Shown: in pieces, positions 43,401 to 53,270 of the stretch | How positions within the stretch are numbered: position 1 is the stretch's first letter | Layout of the letters: each line of letters starts with the position of its first letter | Assembly (NCBI GenBank): GCA_018881555.1 | Contig: JACAXG010000310.1 | Coordinates: 139,584-203,583, forward strand | Direction: 5' to 3' | DNA: 64,000 bases | DNA from: Amblyornis subalaris | Taxonomy: Eukaryota; Chordata; Aves; Passeriformes; Ptilonorhynchidae | Notes under the pieces: generated by a model | The model's database searches: none | What the model saw: only the letters and a program-made list of their open reading frames with translations | What the model was told of the DNA's origin: nothing | Made by a program: the position numbers and the translations under genes

Positions 43401-46400
43401 TTTACTAGTTCAGACTATTTTTTTGGACAGATGCAGAGGCTGTATTCCCAAATTAAATATGGACATTGATCTCCCGCCTGCATTCCGCCTGGAGTGCAGG
43501 CAGAGGGGATGCAAGGCATCCCACAGTCCGGAATAGGTTTTATGCCCACAGCACTTGAGGTAGGGCACAAGGAGTGATTTTAGACTAGGTGGAAGAGACA
43601 GGGATGTATTTTCTCCTGAAAACAGCATGGGGAGGGGAAGCCACAGGAGAAGCAGGCAGATTTTGCAGCTCAGCAGTGCTGTGGCAGGCCAGGAATAGCA
43701 GATAGGAGCAGAGAGAGCAAACAACAGACCACGACCATCCGTCTTTGGGAGCCAGCCTGGGATGGGTTTGGCTCCCCACAGCCACAGCTGCCGCAGGGCT
43801 GGCTTCACTTTGCTTTGCACTGAAACACTGAGCCCTGGCGTGTCTGCTGCTAATTAGATTAGGCCCACAGAGGCTGCCTTGAGTGGGTTCCCATTTTCAC
43901 CCGAGCTGGGCTGTTCTCAGTGAGCTCAGTCGTGGTTTGCACTTTGCAGGTAGAGTCCCTGCCTGGCACAGTCATGCAGAGCTTGCACGTGTTGGTCTGG
44001 GTGCAGGCTGGCTTGTGCCCTCCAAACAGGAGCATTGATGGGATCAGAGCAACCTCTGTGGGGTCGCTGAGTGGCAGCTGGGATGGATACTCACATCCCA
44101 GATTTACTGGCAGGGGGAAGAGCCTGCAGTGTTTGGACTAGTGCTCGTTAAGGCAGACAGACTGTCAGTACAGTGCTCAGCAGACTTGACAAACTTCANC
44201 CCAGCTACCCGAAAGCTCCTTTTGGATGCGTGTCCAGAAACTTGGNAAGAAATCTCTGATTTCCAGACTACAATTATATATGGCCTGTTTAGTTGTATGC
44301 CTTTGTGCTAACTTGGCTTTAAGCTTTACTCAGCATCATCCCCATCCCACTTTTCTCCAAAGGACTTCATAGAAAAGAGATGCAGTTGTTCCGCCTTTGT
44401 CTAGACAAGCCAACCCCTTCTCATCCCAGTGAAGTCCTCCTGCTGCTTATCCTAGGAGCTTTTCTCTCCGAAGCTATTCAAGTTTGATTTATTTTTAATA
44501 TGGAAAAACAGACTTGCAGGCACCATTTTAGGTAAGGTCTTGCAGATGGCTGTGCAATGACCCTTTCTTGAAGTGCTGTTAACGTTAAANGCAATGTTTT
44601 GATGTTTCTGTTGTGGTGGTGGCACGCAACCAACCTGTGACCAGTTTATGACCCCAGAACTTCCTCCTTTTCCCTTATTAACAGCTGGTGAGATCATGNA
44701 TTCAGCCTTTGACATGGTACTGGCTGTCTGCTGGATTTCACTCCACTTGTTTCTCAAATCCTTAACCTCTTGTATGACTTTATGCTCCTTTTTTTGGTGA
44801 CACTTAAAACAACACCGTGTCATCAGCCTATTTCATTAGTGCTGTCCTACTTTTGTCAGGGTGCAGATGAAAATACTACATGAAATCAACCCCAAGGTTA
44901 ACCTTTGAAAAACTCCCTCCAAGGGAGGGAGTCCTCAACCCTAAAAGCGATCCAATTCTGAGATCCTCGAGATCCCCAAAGCGGCATCCTCAGTGACCTG
45001 GGAAAAATTTACGGATGAAAAACTATCTCTCGTGGCATGCCACGACCAGAGGAGTCCAGTAAGTCGTTGAGGGGTTTTGGCAAGATGAAGGCAACAAACA
45101 GGCTTTCTTCAGGAAGAACCCAGATCAAGTTGCTGTTGGTAAAAGGGATCAAGGTCTGCTGCTGTTGTGGGATTTTTTTTTTCCGCAGACCTCCTAAAGC
45201 TTGGCTTGGAAGCCCACAGTATACTCCTTGGACAACCCAAGCCCCTGGATCTCTTTTTTGGACCACCTGGGAAGACACTGATCAGTTCTGGCTTTGCTGT
45301 GTGACTACAAACCCCAGGCTAGACAACGACAAAGCTAAGCAAGGTTCCCAAAGGGCCAGAGCTCTGCTGGTGCAAAAAGTGACTCTGCTGACTTCAAGAG
45401 ATAGAACAACAGTAAAGAATTTCCTTTGACAAAATCTGCATGGACACTGAGCCCAGTCTTGACACTGCTCAAACGTGGCAACAACACCTGAAAGCTTTTC
45501 CCAGGAGGTCTGATTCGCTGGAGAGGATCATCCTGGGCTCCTTAGGAATTCTAATACAAGCCCTTTAGTTGCACCAGGGTATTTTTTATTTTCCTGCGGG
45601 ATTTCAGTGCCAGCACATACTTGTCTGTGATGTAATTTTTTCCCATTAATAAATCCACAGATTTATTATCCACAGGATACCACTGCTGTTATGTTTGCAA
45701 AATATTGCAGTGCTAACGGAGTGCTGCTCGTCTCACGTATCCTGACAATCCAAAATATTGGCCTCCTCAGTGTAGATTTTCCAAGGTCTTTAAAGTGTTC
45801 CACTCTCCTTGGACTAATGGCCATCTCGTTAAAGCTGTCAGGCTGCATTTCTGGTTTGGCAGTGGAGTGGAGAAGTGCCCTTGTCTTTGCTTTTAACACC
45901 TTCACTCAGCNGCTGGATTCCCCTATCCCAGGGCTTGCCGCTAATAGAGATGTAACCACATCTTCCTGCACAGGACATGAAAACATCCACTTTATTATGT
46001 AAAAGGGGTCTGTTGAGTCCACCAGCACAAATTTTAACAGCTGATTGCTTGTTCTGATTCTCAAGGGTGAGGTTTTCCAAGATGGGTTGGTTTAAGAGCA
46101 GCACAGAGGGAAAACTGTATCTTTTGGGGCGTGCTCTGCACAAAGCAGCCTCCGAGCACACGGGATAGTGGAGAATGAGGGGTGTGTTATGCACCTAAAA
46201 TAGAGCCCTTTAAAACTGGCGTGCGATACTCAGCGTTGTCTGACCATCATCCATCACAGTCATGACTTTCAGACAAAACGAGCCTCGCCTTCGTGCTGCT
46301 TGTTAAAAAAAGGAATGTGTGTTCNGTGTTTCGTTTTCACTCACTGCACTCCACAGCGCAGCCAAAACCAACGTGGTTTGAATCATTATTTCATATTTAT

Positions 46401-46570
46401 CTGGACAAATTCTCTACNTATAGTATTTTTATAACAAGATGGCTTATTTTGTCTATATTCAAAGGGAAAAAAAATTACGATGCGTGTCTGGAATGCAAGA
46501 AAAAAAGAAGGATTTCTTACCCTGCAGAGCACATTCAGCGTGTGATTTGAAATCTCACTGCAGTCACCCA
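37401..46570. other. Intergenic region between RAB17 and LRRFIP1
   Basis: No exon with conserved protein similarity and splice sites was found over 9 kb. A (GGAC)n microsatellite of about five units is at 37480-37497. An AT-rich block near 39.88-40.02 kb carries several TAAT cores and could be a conserved enhancer. A 9-bp-stem hairpin lies at 44922-44942. Longer open frames at 44452-44823 (minus) and 45037-45429 (plus) match nothing I recognise. Confidence 0.55.
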
Positions 46571-46574
46571 CTAG

Positions 46575-46905
46575 CTTGTTCTCTTCCAATTTCTCTGCTT
46601 TAGTCTTTTAATTCTTCCTTCCCTCCTCCATCTTTCCCCCTTCCCCGTATTTCTCTTTTTCTCTATTTCTTCCCCTCTTTTTCCTCCACATTTCTCCTTC
46701 CCTCTATTTCTTCCTTCCTCCCCTTTCCCCTCCCTTTCCCATCTTTCCCCTCTGTTTCTTCCCTCTCCCTTTCTCCCACCCATTTCTTTCCTCCTTCCCC
46801 TGTATTTCTCTTCCTCTCTTCTCCCCTCTCTCCTCTGCTTCCCCTTTGGATTTCCCTCTATTTCTTCTTCCCCTTCCCTTCTCCCTTTCCTTTGTCCCCT
46901 CAATA
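46575..46905 (+). repeat. Polypyrimidine (CT-rich) tract
   Basis: About 330 bases are almost entirely C and T on the plus strand, built of irregular TTCC, TTTC and CCCTCT units. The opposite strand is a purine run. It gives a spurious Arg/Glu/Gly-rich open frame on the minus strand. Confidence 0.9.
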
Positions 46906-48049
46906 GTCGGTTTCTGGACAAAAACCTGCCCAGCCCAAGGCTGTCAGGCTTTCAGGCAAACAGCGCTGATGCAAATCCTCCTGCACTCCTGAACAGGGAA
47001 ATTCCTTGCATGGATACGGTGACGCAGCTGCACAGGTGGCTGAAATCCCTGGGTAACAGGGACCTAAAAATAAGGCACTGCCCCGCCTCTTTGGCCAGAA
47101 TTCCTCAAAGGGCAGGGGCAAATGCAAGGATAAGGGCCCCAGGAATGAGTAATGGAGAGCCTGAAAGGGTGGTAGTGCTAAGCCAGGGCTTGGGGAGGCA
47201 AAGAATGGAAGCCTGACGGATATCTAGGAAAACCAGACCCAGCAAGGCTTTGCCTCCGGGGTGAGAGCTCAGTTTAAGGTCCCTGCACTGCCTTTTTATC
47301 CACTCGTTTGGGGGTCAGAGAAAACTTGACNCCAAATCTGAGGATGTGAGGCACGTTCTGCTGCCCAGGCAAGGTGGGGGCCTCATCCATCTGCTCCTGC
47401 TGACAAAATAATCACTTGTTTCTTGCAAAGATAAACGGTCCCAGGTGCAAGGAGCAGCATCGATGCAGTATCACTACCCAGTCAATGCGAGGATGACTCA
47501 AATCTCAGGTGTTGTGCATGAAAACTGCCAATAAGTGTTGAGCAGGCAGGTGTTGCCTCTTACCTCAATCAAGTTTAAATCAATGGGAAAATTAAGTCGT
47601 AAAGATTAAATGCAGCTTTCTGGTCAGAAGAGAGGGGGTGGGTGGATTTTGCAGCCCTTTTTTCTCTCTGTGTAATAACATGAGCTTGAGAGACTTTTAA
47701 TTCATATTTAGGGACTTAGCGTGAAAATTGAGGTGTAAGGGCTGTGACAGGAATCCCAGAAAATACATGTTCCTTGTCAATGTGAATTAATTAACAACTG
47801 ATGTACTTGACACTAAAATTAATCACATCCACTTATAGTTAATAGGAAAATTCATTGTTGAAGAGACCCCACAGGGCTACAAGGCTGTGTGAGTGTTCGG
47901 GGCATGAAGAGCTGCATTTTTATGCTGCTTCCCCTGTATTTGTGGCAGAGGAACCCCCCAGCTTTACCACTGGTGAGGTTTTAATGCCCATTTCCACGAT
48001 TTCTGGTAAATTTACTGTGTCTGGTTCTGGGCTCCTCAGGACGAGAGAG
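46906..48049. other. Intergenic DNA upstream of LRRFIP1
   Basis: No gene, RNA or clear repeat was identified in this stretch. Confidence 0.55.
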
Positions 48050-48476
48050 AGAGAGAGCTCTTGGAGTGAGTCCAGCAGAGGCTCTGGAGGTGATGAAGGG
48101 ACTGGGGCACCTCTGATGAGGAAACGCTGAGGGAGCTGGGGCTGTTCAGCCTCGAGAGGAGACACAGCTGAGAGGGGACCTCATAAATGTGGTAAATANC
48201 CAAAGGGTGGGTACCAGAAGATGGATCCAGGTTCTGCTCCGTGGGGCCCAGCAANGGGACATGAGGAATAGGCACAAACTGATGCCCACCTGGACACGAG
48301 GCNGAACTTCTTTCCTGCGCAGTGACCGAGAACTGGAACAGAGAGCAGAGAGGGTGTGGAGTCTCCCCCACTCGGGATATTCCAGAGCCATCAGGACACA
48401 ATCCCGTGCCACGTGCTCTGGGATGACCCTCTGTGGTCCCTTCCAAGCTGAACCATTCCGTGATTCAGTAAGTTTC
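48050..48476 (+). mobile_element. CR1 LINE fragment (forward)
   Basis: Forward-oriented CR1 containing 'gctggggctgttcagcctc', 'gagaggggacctcataaatg', and the 3' end 'ttccaagctgaaccattccg' then 'tgattcagt'. It ends about 90 bases before the first minisatellite unit. Confidence 0.92.
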
Positions 48477-48559
48477 CTACAGCTTGGCACGGAGCCCGGG
48501 CACCCCAGCGGGAAGGGGGTCCCACAGTGGGGCTGAGGGAGCGGAAAGGGGCCCCCCAN

Positions 48560-49080
48560 CCCGATTTCGGGCGGTGATGGGAGCAGACAGAGTCCCCCTG
48601 ACACCTGATTTCAGAGGGGCGGTGAGGGCAGTGGGCAGGATCCCCCCAACACACNCACACCCCGATTTCGGGTGGTGAGGGGAGAGATCATGGACCCCAC
48701 AAACACCGCGATTTCGGGCGGTGAGGGCAGCGGGCACGCATCCACCCCCCACACACCCCCCCCGATTTCGGGCGGTGATGGGAGCAGACAGAATCCCCCC
48801 CGAAACCTGATTCCAGGGGGGCCGTAGGGGCAGGAGGGGAGTGGGCAGGGTCCCCCCACAACACACACACCCCCCGATTTCGGGTGGTGAGAACGGCGGG
48901 CAGAGACCCCCAAGCACACCCCGATTTCGGGCAGTGACGGGAGCAGACAGGGCTGCCCCGCACCCCGATTTCGGGTGGTGAGGAGAGCGAGCAGGGACCC
49001 CACACCCCCCCCCCCCCATTTCGGGCGGCGAGCAGGGACCCACCCCACACAGCCGCACGCCGATTTCGGGGGGGCGTCCG
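48560..49080 (+). repeat. Minisatellite upstream of LRRFIP1
   Basis: The core ccGATTTCGGGcGGTGA recurs 11 times, with the GATTTCGG (or variant) word at 48563, 48607, 48664, 48710, 48764, 48809, 48876, 48923, 48967, about 49018 and 49062. Spacings run 44-67 bases and often alternate between about 45 and 55, which suggests a two-part unit. Units also share 'gggagcagacag' or 'gggcagg' and C-rich, CA-rich linkers. A run of about 15 C lies near 49003-49017. Confidence 0.92.
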
Positions 49081-49254
49081 GCCGCCCGTCCCCTCAGGGC
49101 GGGGGGCGGCGGCGCATGCGCGGGGCGGGGGGCGGTGACGGCCGCGCCGGCGGAGGCGGCGGAGGGAACGGGAGGGTCGCTCGGGGCCGGCGGCGAGCGG
49201 ATTCGGGTTCGGCTCCGCTGCGCTCCGGGCCGGGCGGGTCGGGGCCGCCCCGCC
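49081..49254 (+). promoter_or_regulatory. LRRFIP1: LRRFIP1 CpG-island promoter and 5'UTR
   Basis: Very GC- and CpG-rich. A perfect NRF1-type palindrome GCGCATGCGC sits at 49112-49121 and is followed directly by GC boxes (ggggcggggggcgg). No TATA box is seen. This fits a broadly expressed TATA-less promoter. The start site is probably within about 49130-49200. Confidence 0.7.
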
Positions 49255-49344
49255 ATGGGCACGCCGGGCGCCGGGCGCAAGCGGCTGCCGAACCGGGAGC
49301 GCCTGACGGCGGAGGACGATGCGCTCAACCAGATCGCCCGCGAG
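49255..49344 (+). CDS. LRRFIP1: LRRFIP1 coding exon 1 (partial gene)
   Basis: LRRFIP1 (GCF2/TRIP family) binds Flightless-I and nucleic acids and acts in transcription control and nucleic-acid sensing. This exon encodes 30 residues, beginning MGTPGAGRKRLPNRERLTAE and ending ALNQIARE. The family's MGTP...GRKR start and the AEDDALNQIARE segment match LRRFIP1/LRRFIP2. The ATG context (cgccATGg) is strong. The donor is GTGAGC in phase 0. The next family exon (EARLAAKRAARAEAREIRM) is not in the window, so the gene continues past 64000. Confidence 0.92.
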
Positions 49345-49672
49345 GTGAGCGGCGGGAGGCGGCAGCCCCCCTTCTCCCTTTTCCATCCTCTTCCCCTCGC
49401 CTTCCCCACCGAGCGCCGCGCAGGCGCCCCCGGCCACCGGCTCCGCGGCGGCTCAAGGGCGAGGTGGGAACCCGCTTTCCCCCCCGCCCGTGCGCCCGTC
49501 CCCGGCACCGCTCCGCTCGGCGCTGAGCGAAGGGCGTGCGGGGCCGGAGCCCCCCCGCCCCAGCCCCTCGCAGGGAACATCCATCCCCAGCCTCGCTGCT
49601 GCTGAAAACCACCGGGACTGGTGTTAGCCGCTGAAAATAGGCCGCTCGGGTGTGTTAGGGCTTCATGTAAAC

Positions 49673-49812
49673 CATAGAATCGCAGAATGGTTTGGGTTGG
49701 AAGGGATCCCAAGGATCGTCTCGTTCCAGCCGCCCTGCCGTGAAACACCTTCCACTAGACCAGGTTGCTCCAAGCCCCGTCCAAGCTGGCCTGGAACACT
49801 TCCAGGGGTGAG
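49673..49812 (-). mobile_element. CR1 LINE fragment
   Basis: Reverse-oriented CR1 3' end: 'ccatagaatcgcagaatgg', 'ttgggttggaagggatccc', 'ggttgctccaagccccgtcc', ending near 'ggaacacttccagggg'. Confidence 0.93.
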
Positions 49813-50117
49813 AGCGAGAAATGAAAAGCAGCACACTGCAAGGTGGTGCTGGGTGTGGGCATAAGTGAAGCCTCCAACTCGGAAACTGATTTTTGTATTG
49901 CTGCCCACCAGGCNCTGCATTGTGCTCAATGTGACTTTAACCTTCTAAACCAGCTGATCGCTGATGCTTCNTGCCTCCCTATTCTTCTCCTGTGCACTCA
50001 AATTGGTTCAGTGGTAACCGGGATAATGTGAATTTGGTGTCTGTGTGTACTAAATCTGACACAGGCTGTTCTGCATCCTTGTTCCCGCAGTCTTCCAAGA
50101 GGAGAATAAGCAGCTGT

Positions 50118-50436
50118 GGGGTTGTTTTTTGGGGGGGAGCCTACAAGAAAGATGGAGAGGGACTGTTCACAGGAGCACTTAGAGACAGGATAAGGGGGAA
50201 GGGATTCAGACTGAAAAAGAGTAGGGTTAGGTGGGATATTAGGGAGAAATTCTTCCCTGTGAGGGTGGTCCCTGGCACAGGTTGCCCAGGGAAGCTGTGG
50301 CTGCCCCATCCCTGGAAATGTTTGAGGCTGGGTTGGATAGAGCTCTGAGGAAGCTGGGATAGTGGAAGGTGTCCCTGCCCATGACNGGGGATTGATACAA
50401 GGTCCCTTCCAAGCCAAACCATTCTGTGATTCAGTG
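50118..50436 (+). mobile_element. CR1 LINE fragment (forward)
   Basis: Forward-oriented CR1 with 'agggagaaattcttccctg', 'ggcacaggttgcccagggaa', 'gctgccccatccctgg' and the terminal 'ccaaaccattctgtgattc'. The 5' edge is approximate. Confidence 0.93.
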
Positions 50437-53250
50437 TCTAAATTGCACCAATGCTGGCTGCTGCCGAAGGTGGCCATCCTCTTCCCCACGTATGGGCTAT
50501 GTGTATGACCCCTAGATGGGTTACAAGATAAATCAGTCTTCTAGAAGAGTTTGGGGTCTCTCTTGCCTTCCTTTCCTGAATCAGAGTTGCAGCAGGATCA
50601 GATGAATGCTAATGTGTGGTTTATTTTTGGTGGCAGTGGCTCGTAGGTTGAGTTAACTCATGCACCTTATTATCACTACTGCCTTTCCAATTGCTGAGCA
50701 CCATTTTGAAGTGGTTTGCAGCATCTTTGGAATACGTGCAGTAGGCTGAGTTTCNTGTGATTCAGATAGTGTGTGCTTTCTGAAGGCAGATTTTTGCGGC
50801 AGTGTGAAGAGAAGATGCCTAAGGATGGAGTTTGAGGTAGGAGGACAAGAATGTCTCAAGTCCTGAACATGAGATAACAAGTAAGAGTGGTTGTGCTCTC
50901 TGTTAGAGTTTGAGTCATGATAATATCCTAAGAATTGTTCTGGGATGAAGGTTTAAATTTCATAATTATGTCCTGGCTGTGCTGTCATTCTATCAAGGAA
51001 AACACCAGTCTCTAACAAGGGACCTAGTTTGTTCTTCTCTTTTGCACATTTTTCTCCTGCTTTCTTTTTTCTTTATCACAGATTTGCTTGTCACTGCATC
51101 GTGCAGTGGTTTGAGGCCTCAAATATTGTGGTGGTTTGTGGCCTTTTTTTCTTTTTTTTCTTCTCCTGGGGTTTGTTTAAAGGACAACTCCGTTTGCTCA
51201 AAAAGCCCAACACAAGCATGTCTTTTATCTTTTCCCTTGAGTGCTAAAACTGTGAACTGCCAAGTTCAAGGTTCAGCATTTTCCCATATTATTTTATCTA
51301 TTTGCATTGCTCTGTCTTGGAACACTTTAATTGTTTCGTTGTTTAACTGCCTGTTCTCCACACAAAGGATCCCAGATGAATCCTTCTGTATGACCTCAGA
51401 AACTCTTAAAATATATCAACTAAGCCTTTTGTCTCCTCTTAATAAGGATGCTGAGAGTCTCCATGTTAAGAAGGTAGGAGGGTTACTGAAATTTTGGCTT
51501 TTCCAGCCTTCCTCACAGGTGTTCAGACAAAGCTGGGACACAGACATGTTGTGTTTGCACGTGGGTTTTCACTCCTCTAGTTCCTTTGGTCTTTGTTATC
51601 CAGAAGCCAGGGATGCTGGCAAGTTATTTGCAGATCCTAGAATCTCATTTTTCCTATGGGAGCCCCAAAGAGCATCCAAACCAGACTGATTTTTTGTGAT
51701 TGTCAGAATATTTTGAGAAATCCACCGTTCTCGCTCTACTACTTGCTCCTGTAAGAAGACAGCAAGACTTGTGAGGACTCTTTGAAACTCCTGCCCTTTG
51801 AACATAAATTTTTTGGGATTTGCAGCCAGGATGTCCTGCTCTGCGTGTGCAGTCCTGCATAGACCAGGAGAGAGCCTGGCATGGTGAAGAGAGAGGGCAG
51901 TGCTTGGCCCCACGGGATGTGAGAGCAATCGTGAGGGGAAGTAACTAAGCAAGAGGAAGGAAATCGTAAGAGTGAAGCATCTTGTAGTGATAAAGGGTTA
52001 NCAGCAGTATTGGTCATGTTAATCAGTAGTAGTTTTGATGTTTGAGGCAGTTTCTGATGTAGTTTATCACCTTCTCTAGACCTCTTCAGAGTGGAGGGAG
52101 AAGGTGCAGTCGCTGCAAGTCAGGCTCCCNTCAGGAAAGGGTGGTGCTGAACCACCAGATCTGGCTGCGGAGCTTGGCAGACACTGTAATTAAGTGGATG
52201 GCAAACGTGTAAATCTAATTAACACAAAACACGGCGTTCTGAGTTTCTAACNGACTGCCACTCAGGATTTGCTGCTCGCACACCTGCCTCGCGCTGCTGA
52301 GCTTGTTTTTTCCCCACTGTCAGCTCTTGCAGGCGGCAGCGAAGCCGATCAATGATGGGCTTCTCCGCTTTCGGGCTCGCCTTGACGCCAGTAGATTATT
52401 CCGCGTTTAGGTCAACGGAAACTTTTGGGCTGTTTCATTCCTCTCGGGCAGCACATGCCAGCGGTGTTTGCAAAATCGAGCNGTTTGATACCGCTCGAGG
52501 TCCGTGCCAGCGGAGCCGGCGGGAGCCGCGTGCCGCGCGCTCACCTGCCGGGATGGAGCGCGTGTGGCTCGGGAAGGCACGGTCCTGGGCTGCCGAACCT
52601 TCCAGGAGCTGCCTTCCTGCTTGGATTAGATGGCTTTGATGTGATTACTCGAGACGTTGTTTCTAGGGGAATATTTTTTTTTTTTTTCTTTTGCTAACTT
52701 CCACTCCGCTAGCTACAGTAATAATTGTTAGGTGAGCAGGAGGGGTTTTGCAGATCCAACAAGGAACTGTGTAAATGAGATATTTCTCTTATAGGCAGCT
52801 AATATTAGTTACTGGGTTTTGTTTTCTTGAATGAGAAAAAACAANGTCAATTTCTTGTTTTTATTAGGAAAGTAATTGACGCCTTGTTTTGCCACTGTGT
52901 TACACTGCTCGGAAAAACAATCCTGCTGTGTGTCCTCTCTGTGCTAGAAACCTTTCCATCCACCATTTTACAGAGCAGAGCTCTTTAGGTAGTAATTAAT
53001 TTGAAACTAGTAATTCAAGCAGCATAATTTATTTTTGTTGTTAAAGAAAATAATGTTGTGAGGGTTGTGTCTTCACTTTTTGTAGACTTTACATCTATTT
53101 CAAGGACTGTCACCTACGTATTTGTACATACATAATGATTACTTTTTAAAAAACTAGCATGATCGATTTATAGACCATAAATTTGATTATTTCACTGAAG
53201 TAATCAGTTTGGGCATTGTCTTGTGTTCTTGCTGATTCAAGAAGTGGGAT

Positions 53251-53270
53251 GTTACACTAATTAGTGTAAC
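53251..53270. repeat. Perfect 20-bp palindrome
   Basis: The 10-base arm GTTACACTAA is followed directly by its reverse complement. The centre CTAATTAG is a homeodomain-type TAAT core. It lies in LRRFIP1 intron 1. Confidence 0.9.

Noticed and set aside
46571..46921. Arg/Glu/Gly-rich minus-strand open frame
   Set aside because: A translation artefact of the purine strand of the CT-rich tract.
48560..49080. Regular repeats that might suggest a CRISPR array
   Set aside because: Spacing is uneven, repeats are degenerate, linkers are low complexity, and this is vertebrate nuclear DNA. It is a minisatellite.
48477..49748. 423-residue minus-strand open frame with repeated peptide units
   Set aside because: It is made by the minisatellite and the GC-rich LRRFIP1 promoter. 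It runs antisense over a real exon and a CR1 fragment and matches no family.
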